Shown here piece by piece: positions 1 to 5,190 of a stretch of 6,585 bases of DNA. Each line of letters starts with the position of its first letter. The stretch's first letter is position 1. Source of the DNA: Candidatus Undinarchaeales archaeon SRR5007147.bin71. GTDB taxonomy: Archaea > Undinarchaeota > Undinarchaeia > Undinarchaeales > Undinarchaeaceae. The stretch lies in contig DVAE01000034.1 in assembly GCA_014189675.1 (NCBI GenBank), positions 1 through 6,585 of the forward strand, read 5' to 3'. A program made the position numbers and the translations under genes. The notes beneath the pieces were generated by a model. The model searched no databases. It was not told where the DNA came from and saw nothing but the letters and a program-made list of their open reading frames with translations.

Positions 1-68
1 CACTATCGGGGCATTAGGGATTTCTTGATGTTTCCACCCCGTTTTAAAGATTTTGTTTTGGCGCAAGC

Positions 69-76
69 TTTAATAA
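69..76 (+). promoter_or_regulatory. TATA-like box of tRNA-Ala
   Basis: TTTAATAA lies 35 bases before the mature 5' end of tRNA-Ala, a distance that would start transcription a few bases before the tRNA. The core CTTTAATA (68-75) recurs upstream of tRNA-Gly (3440-3447). The position and the shared core are seen directly; promoter function is inferred. Confidence 0.5.
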
Positions 77-103
77 CGAGACGCCACATTTATCCAATTC
101 AAT

Positions 104-177
104 GGGCCCGTAGCTCAGCTCGGTAGAGTGCTACCCTGGCATGGTAGAAGCCGCGAGTTCAAATCTCGCCGGGTCCA
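104..177 (+). tRNA. tRNA-Ala, anticodon GGC
   Basis: A full cloverleaf of 74 nt. The acceptor stem pairs 104-110 with 170-176, the D stem pairs 113-116 with 126-129, the anticodon stem pairs 131-135 with 143-147, and the T stem pairs 153-157 with 165-169. The anticodon loop CTGGCAT gives GGC, which reads the alanine codon GCC. The third acceptor pair is G·U (G106 with T174), the main identity element recognised by alanyl-tRNA synthetase, and the discriminator base is A177. The CCA end is not encoded. There is no intron. The gene is convergent with the membrane-protein gene ending at 185, only 7 bases away. Confidence 0.97.
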
Positions 178-184
178 CTAGCCT

Positions 185-736
185 TTATTTCACTATCCGC
201 TTTTTCTTGTTCGCCAGTTTGAATGCACCGTAACCAATCAGTCCAGCCAGAACTACATACCAAATCCACTTGCTCTTCTGGGGATACTGACTCTCAAGAG
301 CGCAGTCCAACGGACAGGTTTCGAAGAATTCATTGTCGTCGCAGACAGCGTTCTGGTTGCACTGGGCAAAGTTTCGGACATCAATTGAGCCGGCAAGTGT
401 ACCATTTGGAAGGTATACATCTAGGAATGCGCCCTCATAGAAGTAAGGAAGTGTCATCGTGAGAAACACTTCCTCAGAACCACTCAGATCGACCGAGAAG
501 TAAGAATAATAGAGAAGTGTATTCTCATAGTCGTATAGAGAAATAACAAGACCACTTTCTTCAGAAGCCTCACTTATTCCACTTCCCGGAACAACATCCA
601 GGTCTTCATAATCAACTACCCCACTATTAGGGTCAATGTTGAGACCTGCTACATAGCGCAGACCAGTCTCAGTTTGTGCGTAGGCTCCGATTGAAAGCAA
701 AAGGAACGCAAGCATTACAGCAATTGTTTTTTTCAT
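185..736 (-). CDS. Secreted type I membrane protein with a four-Cys motif
   Basis: A 183-residue protein of unrecognised function. Residues 1-20 form a signal peptide (basic MKK, hydrophobic core, likely cleavage after AYA). Residues 21-122 are rich in aromatic and beta-branched residues and are probably a beta-sandwich outside the cell. A four-cysteine motif follows (C126, C132, C141, C145), of the C-x5-C-D-D-N-E-x4-C-P-x-D-C kind. Short acidic cysteine segments like this are common in archaeal exported proteins and may bind calcium or form disulfides. A single membrane helix (about 157-174) ends in a basic cytoplasmic tail (KKKR), so the bulk faces outward. The ATG overlaps the stop of the upstream protease gene in ATGA and is preceded by a strong Shine-Dalgarno sequence, so the two proteins are probably made together and may act together at the surface. 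The topology is well supported; the function is unknown. Confidence 0.85.
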   Translation of the reverse strand: MKKTIAVMLAFLLLSIGAYAQTETGLRYVAGLNIDPNSGVVDYEDLDVVPGSGISEASEESGLVISLYDYENTLLYYSYFSVDLSGSEEVFLTMTLPYFYEGAFLDVYLPNGTLAGSIDVRNFAQCNQNAVCDDNEFFETCPLDCALESQYPQKSKWIWYVVLAGLIGYGAFKLANKKKRIVK

Positions 737-2943
737 CTTTGTCTCCTCCTATTTTGTTTCCTGAGTGAGTTCTTAAGCTTTTCGAAGTCCTCCCTTATCT
801 CATCAAGAGCGCCATCCAGACTTTTGTCTCTTTTAGGAGAGAGTCTTCTATCACGATTACTTTTCTTTATGAACTTTCTTTCTCTGTCCAGAGCGCGTTT
901 TCCTCTGCGAGATGGTGCATCTGATTCGAAGACTTTGTCAATTTTTTTCTTGAATTTCTCAAAGTGAGTCTGGTCTGAACTTTTTCTTCCACCTCTTCCA
1001 CTTCCCCCTCTATGTGGTTTTTCGTCCACAACAATTATAGCACTCAATTTATTCTTTATATGATCGAAGTAATTTCTCTCCTCCTGTGGTTTCATCTGCC
1101 GTTTTCTGCTTTTTTCATTTCCATGAATAAAGCTTCTGTCATTTTCAGGCTCTCCGATTCCAAAGGGTGCGTGAATCTGATTTAATGCGGCTCTAATAAT
1201 TGGAGGCTCAAAGTGTGAATACCTTTCAAATGTTTTTTCTATCTCCAGCTCATTAACAAGTCCATAAGAATGAGTTCTTCTATAGTCGCGCATCACAGAT
1301 ATTCTGTGAGGCCTGACATTTTCATCTCCATAACCGCATCCGACATAGTATCCAACCTCTGACGGGTATTTTTCTGCCAGATCTCCCCACCAGTTTTCTG
1401 CTATGTCTAAATCAGGAGCGCAGTTTGGCTTCGCCGTAAAGAATCCTGAAGGGAGATACCAGGATTTTTCAGTAAATTCATATTCCTCAGCAAGATGGGC
1501 AAAGGCGTGGCCGAGTTCATGAAGAGTTGCTCCGACATCATTAGTACTTGCACTTGTTCCAGACAGGGGAATAAAGCAGGTACTCATTGTGGGTCCGCTA
1601 CAGTGAGCAAGGGAAACACCATTTTCAGTCGCCATATTTTTGTAAACTAATGTGATAACAACATCATTTTCAGGGCAGAGTCTTTCCTCTTTCGCAATGT
1701 TTTTTCTTGTGAATCTTGGTGTTTTTCTAAACATATTTGTAGTTCCTGCGTCGAGCTCGGACTGCTGATTTGCAACTCTTATGTTAATTCTGTCAGAGTA
1801 TTTGTTGAAGGGACTGCTTCCGAGAATGCCCGTTCTTTTTCTGCCTCTGGTGCTTCCGGCAAGCCCCTCAGCAAGTTGATGAACATCAGATATACTGTTG
1901 AAACCGGCACCTATGAAAGTTATATCTAGCTTTCCACTACCAGAGCCACTGTCCTGAATAATAGTGCAGTCTGAATTTGGGACGCATTTGTTACTTTCGC
2001 TTTCACAGCGATAGCCTGAAGTGCAGTCACTATTTACTTGGCAGAGATTTGGAATGCATTTATTATTCTTTATCTTTCCATCCGGGCAGTCTATATCTCT
2101 GCAAACTCCACGCCCAGGTGGAATTGAAAAGAGACCGCCGTAGCATTCCTGATTCCAAGAACAGCTGGCATCAGACCAGCACCTTTCAGAACCATTGAAA
2201 CCCTCGAAAGTCAGATTTTCTTCCGACTGCGGCTCTTCAGAAGGAGGAGATTCTTCAGAAGACTCAGGATTAGAACGGACCTTTCCGTCATAGATAAGAT
2301 TAATCTGACTCCACCAGTGGCGGTCTTTCTGGTCTGTCAGACACTGAGCATCTCTAATGTAGCTATTTCCCTCTAGTGACTCGGCAAATTCCTCGATGCT
2401 TAGACCGGAGCAGACATTCGGATTGACGAGGCTGTAGTCATAGCACTTTGTTACAGCTGAATAAAGCCAGCGCCAGTCAGAGTCTGTGAAAAACCCGTCA
2501 TGGAGCTCCTCATCGACCGTTATATTTATTGTAGGGCTTGTGTAAATCCTGCCTGTTGAAGTATCGACATAGAGATAGTAGTTTCCGAAGATATCAGGGA
2601 TAAAGTCACTGTATTTTGGGAAGAATTTTTCAGGAGTTCTCTTGCTGTCGATAAGATACATAAATTTGCTGTTTACATTCTGGCCATTGAAGAAAAGGTC
2701 ATGACTTATTTCCACCTGAACCCGCCCATTAACTACAGAACCTGTAGGACCTGCTGACACAGTCTGATTGACGCAAGAAAGTTGGTTCAGATTATTTTCT
2801 ATTATTCCGGAAAGATTTGCATAGTCCGTTGAGCTGATATTGTAAGGAAGATTGTCAAAACTGCCAGTGCATCCGGCGACTGAAAGGGCAAGAAGAATGA
2901 GAGAAAGAACAAAAATCTTCCTGAAACTCATCATCAAGTTCAT
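733..2943 (-). CDS. Lipoprotein with peptidase M64-like zinc protease domain
   Basis: A 736-residue predicted surface protease. The N-terminus is a lipoprotein signal (hydrophobic stretch 10-22, lipobox VAGC, lipidated Cys25). Residues 26-222 form an unassigned extracellular region, followed by a Ser/Glu/Pro linker (about 224-245). A cysteine-rich segment (254-326) of C-x(n)-C-x-S-G-Y-x-C type comes next, then a GSGSG linker. The protease domain starts near 338 and its catalytic motif is HELGHAFAHLAEEY: H475 and H479 as zinc ligands, E476 as general base, and the EEY ending. HExGH followed by L-x-[DE]-E-Y is the hallmark of family M64 (IgA peptidase-like); the preceding PFNKY...INIRV...SE segment and the later VMRD at 550-553 also fit. 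Residues about 601-736 are a very basic, low-complexity tail ending in NRRRQR. Translation probably starts at 2943, about 28 bases from a TATA-like box; M4 or M5 are alternatives. It is the first gene of an operon with the membrane protein. The substrate is unknown. Confidence 0.8.
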   Translation of the reverse strand: MNLMMSFRKIFVLSLILLALSVAGCTGSFDNLPYNISSTDYANLSGIIENNLNQLSCVNQTVSAGPTGSVVNGRVQVEISHDLFFNGQNVNSKFMYLIDSKRTPEKFFPKYSDFIPDIFGNYYLYVDTSTGRIYTSPTINITVDEELHDGFFTDSDWRWLYSAVTKCYDYSLVNPNVCSGLSIEEFAESLEGNSYIRDAQCLTDQKDRHWWSQINLIYDGKVRSNPESSEESPPSEEPQSEENLTFEGFNGSERCWSDASCSWNQECYGGLFSIPPGRGVCRDIDCPDGKIKNNKCIPNLCQVNSDCTSGYRCESESNKCVPNSDCTIIQDSGSGSGKLDITFIGAGFNSISDVHQLAEGLAGSTRGRKRTGILGSSPFNKYSDRINIRVANQQSELDAGTTNMFRKTPRFTRKNIAKEERLCPENDVVITLVYKNMATENGVSLAHCSGPTMSTCFIPLSGTSASTNDVGATLHELGHAFAHLAEEYEFTEKSWYLPSGFFTAKPNCAPDLDIAENWWGDLAEKYPSEVGYYVGCGYGDENVRPHRISVMRDYRRTHSYGLVNELEIEKTFERYSHFEPPIIRAALNQIHAPFGIGEPENDRSFIHGNEKSRKRQMKPQEERNYFDHIKNKLSAIIVVDEKPHRGGSGRGGRKSSDQTHFEKFKKKIDKVFESDAPSRRGKRALDRERKFIKKSNRDRRLSPKRDKSLDGALDEIREDFEKLKNSLRKQNRRRQR
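743..750 (-). promoter_or_regulatory. Shine-Dalgarno inside the upstream gene's last codons
   Basis: Read on the minus strand the bases are AGGAGGAG, six bases before the ATG at 736. This is the only strong Shine-Dalgarno sequence seen before a gene in the window, and it serves the internal gene of an operon. The same bases encode part of the Arg-rich C-terminus (NRRRQR) of the protease protein. With the ATGA stop/start overlap, this points to translational coupling. Confidence 0.85.
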
Positions 2944-2967
2944 GATAGTATTAGTGTAAAGAAAAGC

Positions 2968-2974
2968 TATTTAA
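2968..2974 (-). promoter_or_regulatory. TATA-like box of the protease operon
   Basis: TTAAATA on the minus strand, centred about 28 bases before the ATG at 2943. No Shine-Dalgarno sequence lies between the box and the start codon, so the mRNA probably begins at or next to the ATG (leaderless). This spacing also supports the first Met over the internal ones. Confidence 0.5.
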
Positions 2975-3006
2975 CGCGAATCCCGCGAAACTGGGGAAAA
3001 GAAAGC

Positions 3007-3015
3007 TTTTTAAAT
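3007..3015 (+). promoter_or_regulatory. TATA-like box of the HIT gene
   Basis: TTTTTAAAT preceded by purine-rich GAAAAGAAAGC, which could serve as a BRE. Its centre is about 30 bases before the ATG at 3042, giving a leaderless or very short-leader mRNA. It faces the protease promoter within a 98-base divergent spacer. Confidence 0.5.
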
Positions 3016-3041
3016 GGCAGAGAACTCTAAGAGTCTCCAGG

Positions 3042-3425
3042 ATGGCTAGTGAAAATTGCATATTCTGTAAGATTGCGGCCGGTGACATACCGGCAAAGCG
3101 GCTGTGGGAGGATGGGAGCCACATTGCATTCTTGGATATCCGACCGGCTTCAAAAGGACACGCGCTTGTTATACCGAAGGAGCATTCAGAGAGTTTTTTG
3201 GACATGACAAAGAACTCCGAGAAGGAGCTTTTCGGAGCTGTCCAAGAAGTCGGAAAGAAGCTAAAAGAATCTTTTGGAGCTGAGAAGATTTTTGTTCTTC
3301 TGATGGGCGAAGAAGTTCCGCACACCCATGTACATCTTATTCCCTATTACGGAAAGATGCCGCTTTCTCTGAATCACGAAGAGGGTTTGGACCTTGACAA
3401 GATTCTGGAAGAGTTCGGAAACTAG
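3042..3425 (+). CDS. HIT-family nucleotide hydrolase/transferase
   Basis: A complete 127-residue histidine-triad protein, the usual length for this family. The triad HTHVHL (H94, H96, H98) forms the active site; the last His becomes covalently linked to the nucleotide in known members. The N-terminal CIFCKIAAGDIPA segment holds a CxxC pair (C6, C9) that, together with H48 in PKEH and a triad His, makes the structural zinc site of many archaeal and bacterial Hint-like proteins. The segment HIAFLDIRPASKGHALVIPKEH is the expected nucleotide-binding strand region. Family members hydrolyse purine nucleoside phosphoramidates or dinucleoside polyphosphates in the cytoplasm; the exact substrate cannot be read from sequence. 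The gene stands alone, is divergent from the protease operon and has no ribosome-binding site, so it is probably leaderless. Confidence 0.95.
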   Translation: MASENCIFCKIAAGDIPAKRLWEDGSHIAFLDIRPASKGHALVIPKEHSESFLDMTKNSEKELFGAVQEVGKKLKESFGAEKIFVLLMGEEVPHTHVHLIPYYGKMPLSLNHEEGLDLDKILEEFGN

Positions 3426-3440
3426 CTGGAATAGAAACTC

Positions 3441-3448
3441 TTTAATAG
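3441..3448 (+). promoter_or_regulatory. TATA-like box of tRNA-Gly
   Basis: TTTAATAG lies 41 bases before the mature tRNA-Gly and shares CTTTAATA with the box upstream of tRNA-Ala. It probably also drives tRNA-Leu, because the 39 bases between the two tRNAs show no comparable box. Confidence 0.45.
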
Positions 3449-3481
3449 CTTCTTGAAGATTATTTCAAAAGAATCACTTAT

Positions 3482-3553
3482 GCGCCGGTGGTCTAGTGGC
3501 TATGACCCGAGCCTTCCAAGCTCGTAACCCGGGTTCGAGTCCCGGTCGGCGCA
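3482..3553 (+). tRNA. tRNA-Gly, anticodon TCC
   Basis: A 72-nt cloverleaf. The acceptor stem pairs 3482-3488 with 3546-3552, the last pair being G·U. The D stem has three pairs (GTC with GAC). The anticodon stem CGAGC/GCTCG (3508-3512, 3520-3524) encloses CTTCCAA, giving anticodon TCC for the glycine codon GGA. The T loop is TTCGAGT. The discriminator base is A3553, CCA is not encoded and there is no intron. tRNA-Leu lies 39 bases downstream on the same strand, so the two are probably cotranscribed. Confidence 0.97.
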
Positions 3554-3592
3554 TTGTAAGTTACAGAGAGAGGAGACGCAAAACTTGCTGAT

Positions 3593-3723
3593 GCGGGGAT
3601 TCCAGAGCGGTCAAATGGGCATGGCTCAAGATCACACAGTCTTGAGCGATGAACGTCGCAGGACGTGATGATAAGACACCATGTGGCTTAGTGCCTTCGT
3701 AGGTTCGAATCCTACTCCCCGCA
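3593..3723 (+). tRNA. tRNA-Leu, anticodon CAA, intron-containing
   Basis: Two exons, 3593-3630 and 3678-3723, make an 84-nt class II tRNA. The acceptor stem GCGGGGA/TCCCCGC pairs 3593-3599 with 3716-3722. A short D stem pairs CCA with TGG (3602-3604, 3616-3618). The anticodon stem CATGG/CCATG pairs 3620-3624 with 3679-3683 across the intron. The variable arm (3684-3698) has a GGC/GCC stem. The T stem GTAGG/CCTAC closes TTCGAAT. The spliced anticodon loop is CTCAAGA, anticodon CAA, which reads the leucine codon UUG. The discriminator is A3723 and CCA is not encoded. Confidence 0.95.
3631..3677 (+). other. tRNA-Leu intron at position 37/38
   Basis: A 47-nt intron interrupts the anticodon loop after position 37, the standard archaeal site. 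A bulge-helix-bulge can be drawn: 3-nt bulges 3629-3631 (AGA) and 3676-3678 (ACA), each cut after its second base; a central helix 3625-3628 with 3672-3675 containing one C·A mismatch; and an inner helix TCA/TGA (3632-3634, 3669-3671). The intron also carries its own hairpin ACGTC/GACGT (3653-3657, 3662-3666). The flanking A residues at 3631 and 3678 make the cut ambiguous by one base (3632-3678 would give the same product). Splicing would use the archaeal tRNA endonuclease and ligase. Confidence 0.85.
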
Positions 3724-3734
3724 CCTATTTTACT

Positions 3735-3757
3735 CCCGAGCGAAGCGAGGGTTTTTT
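3735..3757 (+). terminator. Probable oligo-T terminator after tRNA-Leu
   Basis: A GC-rich stretch ending GCGAAGCGAGGG is followed by T6 (3752-3757), and a second T6 follows at 3765-3770. The hairpin is weak on inspection, but archaeal termination depends mainly on the T tract. It lies just after the tRNA and before the promoter of the repeat-protein gene. Confidence 0.45.
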
Positions 3758-3764
3758 GTGCACC

Positions 3765-3797
3765 TTTTTTCTGCCGAAAAATATTATTATATATCAC
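3765..3797 (+). promoter_or_regulatory. Promoter element, near copy of the rRNA promoter
   Basis: These 33 bases match 5158-5190 upstream of 16S rRNA at 31 positions; the differences are A/G at 3778/5171 and T/A at 3794/5187. The element holds T6, then CTGCCGA, then an A-rich BRE-like stretch, then the TATA-like TTATTATATA (3784-3793). The box ends 22 bases before the ATG at 3816, which fits leaderless transcription of the repeat-protein gene. Identity extends 13 bases upstream of the BRE-like part, more than a basal promoter would need. Confidence 0.75.
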
Positions 3798-3815
3798 TTC
3801 GTCTTATGGAATACT

Positions 3816-4451
3816 ATGACTAAAGAACAAACTACCACTACAAAGAAAGACGAAGTTCTGACTATAGAAGGCAAGGGCAGAGATAAGATTGGGGAAGATA
3901 ATAAAGGCTCTCTAATTATTAGAGGCAACGTAGGAGATGTTGTAGGCGTCCTAAACGAAGGCACAATCACAGTTAACGGCAACGCACGACATAGTGTGGG
4001 CTGGCAAAACGAAGGCACAATCACAGTTAACGGAAACGTAGGGGAGGGTGTGGGCGATAGAAACAAAGGCACACTCATAGTTAACGGAAACGCAGGAAAG
4101 GGTGTGGGCGTGAATAACAAAGGCACACTCATAGTTAACGGAAACGCAGGAAAGGGTTTGGGCGATGGAAACGAAGGTAGAATCATGGTCGAAGGAAACG
4201 CAGGAGATAATGTGGGCTGGGAAAACGACGGCACAATACTAGTCGAAGGTAAGGCAGGAGATTTTGTGGGCGAGAGCAACGAAGGCACAATACTAGTCGA
4301 AGGTAAGGCAGGAGAACGTGTTGGACATGATAACCACGGCACAATCATAGTTATAGGCACAATAAAAGAACTCCACAAAAAAGCTTCTGGCACAATTATA
4401 GCAGGAGATGTAAAGGAAGATCACGGAATTCCTTGGATTAAAATAACTTAG
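3816..4451 (+). CDS. 18-residue-repeat protein, GXGXG-like beta-helix
   Basis: A 211-residue cytoplasmic protein (no signal peptide or membrane segment). After a polar N-terminus (residues 1-12, Thr/Lys-rich) it consists of turns with the pattern [EK]-G-T-[IL]-x-V-x-G-N-A-G-x-x-V-G-x-x-N: a 17-residue first turn at 13-29, eight 18-residue turns at 30-173, then two degenerate turns and a cap ending in IPWIKIT. The short strand T-I-x-V alternating with Gly/Asn turns is what the GXGXG right-handed beta-helix of GltB (glutamate synthase) and FwdC (formylmethanofuran dehydrogenase) shows. Here it stands alone without catalytic or cofactor domains, so a structural or scaffold role is the best guess. 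The ATG at 3816 is chosen because the open frame further upstream runs through tRNA-Leu and the promoter, and because of its spacing from the TATA-like box. I do not recognise a named gene. Confidence 0.85.
   Translation: MTKEQTTTTKKDEVLTIEGKGRDKIGEDNKGSLIIRGNVGDVVGVLNEGTITVNGNARHSVGWQNEGTITVNGNVGEGVGDRNKGTLIVNGNAGKGVGVNNKGTLIVNGNAGKGLGDGNEGRIMVEGNAGDNVGWENDGTILVEGKAGDFVGESNEGTILVEGKAGERVGHDNHGTIIVIGTIKELHKKASGTIIAGDVKEDHGIPWIKIT
3903..4334 (+). repeat. Eight tandem 54-bp coding repeats
   Basis: Eight in-frame 54-bp units begin at 3903, 3957, 4011, 4065, 4119, 4173, 4227 and 4281. Neighbours are most alike: units at 4065 and 4119 are identical over the first 41 bases (except none seen by eye), those at 3957 and 4011 share their first 22 bases, and those at 4227 and 4281 share all but one of their first 35. 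Each unit codes for one 18-residue turn. Diverged copies flank the array on both sides (3852-3902 and 4335 onward). The pattern indicates growth of the gene by local duplication of one or a few units. Confidence 0.9.
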
Positions 4452-4505
4452 CCGAGAAATAATTAAACTATAATCCGACCCCCAGCAACAAAGCACGAAT
4501 ATTCT

Positions 4506-5087
4506 TCACTCAGTTTTCCACTTGATTGAGCAACCAATTACAGGTATTTCCGGTGTTTCAATTTCATTGCCTTCAAGTATAGCATCTAGAGCATCTCTCA
4601 GATAATGTTCATTGCCTTCTTCAGGTGTGTAGCCAGGTTCATTTATTGCACCTGTAGTTTCATCAATTTTGCCTCTGTATCTTAGTTTCCGTTCCTTGTC
4701 AAATACGAAAATATCAGGAGTACAGGCTGCATTGTATGCCTTTGCTGTTTCTTGGGATTCATCCCTTAGATAGGGAAAGTTGATTCCATATTCCTCTGCA
4801 AAAGGTTTCATTGCTTCAAAACTGTCATCTGGGTAGTTTTCAGAATCATTTGGATTGATGCCCACTATCTGAACTCCCCTGTCTTTGTAGTCTTCTTGAA
4901 TTTTAATTAATCTAGGGAAGTAACCTTGAGCAAATGGGCAATGATTGCAGGTGAAAACTATGATGAGAACTTCCGTGTCTTTGAAACTTGCTAAGTTATG
5001 ATCTTGATTATCAATTCCTGGAAGATTGAAATCAATGGCTTCGCTGCCAATTGGATAGCTTGCCTGAACTGTGTCGATTAATGTCAT
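4506..5087 (-). CDS. Thioredoxin-fold redoxin (AhpC/TSA-like) protein
   Basis: A complete 193-residue cytoplasmic thiol-disulfide protein. The redox motif is C47-N-H-C50 in FTCNHCPFAQGY, at the start of the first helix of the thioredoxin fold. The cis-proline loop is A-C122-T-P124-D-I-F-V-F-D, carrying a third cysteine, and the C-terminus ends in IPVIGCSIKWK with C186. The combination CNHCP, ACTPD and GCSIKW marks a subfamily of redoxin-domain proteins found widely in bacteria and some archaea, usually annotated only as thioredoxin-family or AhpC/TSA-type. The CxxC implies disulfide exchange or peroxide reduction; the extra cysteines may form a resolving pair. No signal peptide is present. 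It has its own promoter, is convergent with the repeat-protein gene and divergent from the rRNA operon. A bacterial origin by transfer is possible but not shown by composition. Confidence 0.9.
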   Translation of the reverse strand: MTLIDTVQASYPIGSEAIDFNLPGIDNQDHNLASFKDTEVLIIVFTCNHCPFAQGYFPRLIKIQEDYKDRGVQIVGINPNDSENYPDDSFEAMKPFAEEYGINFPYLRDESQETAKAYNAACTPDIFVFDKERKLRYRGKIDETTGAINEPGYTPEEGNEHYLRDALDAILEGNEIETPEIPVIGCSIKWKTE

Positions 5088-5107
5088 TGATTTGAGTAAG
5101 AATTTCT

Positions 5108-5118
5108 CTTTTATAAAA
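5108..5118 (-). promoter_or_regulatory. TATA-like box of the redoxin gene
   Basis: The palindromic core CTTTTATAAAAG lies here, centred about 26 bases before the ATG at 5087 on the minus strand. No Shine-Dalgarno sequence precedes the ATG, so the transcript is probably leaderless. It is divergent from the rRNA promoter about 50 bases away. Confidence 0.6.
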
Positions 5119-5157
5119 GTTTAGACTGTGGCATTCTTACAGTTCTTGATTCTGCCG

Positions 5158-5190
5158 TTTTTTCTGCCGAGAAATATTATTATATAACAC
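5158..5190 (+). promoter_or_regulatory. Presumed rRNA operon promoter (P1)
   Basis: T6, CTGCCGA, a BRE-like GAAAT stretch and the TATA-like TTATTATATA (5177-5186) lie about 250 bases before mature 16S rRNA. A second TTCTGCCG at 5150-5157 sits just upstream of the one at 5162-5169 and could be part of an activator site. The element is nearly identical to 3765-3797 before the repeat-protein gene. A start site near 5208-5213 would be expected from the TATA spacing. Confidence 0.7.

Noticed and set aside
1-186. Open plus-strand frame from the left edge
   Set aside because: It continues through tRNA-Ala; no start, domain or ribosome-binding site is seen. The other frame that stops at 26 gives only eight residues, too few to assign.
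223-462. Plus-strand open frame opposite the membrane-protein gene
   Set aside because: The minus-strand frame has a signal peptide, membrane helix and ribosome-binding site; this frame has none.
2951-3325. Minus-strand open frame opposite the HIT gene
   Set aside because: No family features; the plus strand encodes a complete HIT protein with its triad and zinc cysteines.
3681-3815. N-terminal extension of the repeat protein by 45 codons
   Set aside because: The upstream open frame runs through the 3' exon of tRNA-Leu, an oligo-T terminator and the promoter element; the ATG at 3816 fits the TATA spacing.
3903-4334. CRISPR-like array
   Set aside because: The units are directly adjacent, in frame and have no unique spacers; they encode protein repeats.
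3794-4393. Proline/serine-rich minus-strand open frame of 199 codons
   Set aside because: It is the complement of the 54-bp repeats; the plus-strand frame has the coherent beta-helix pattern, the promoter and a plausible start.
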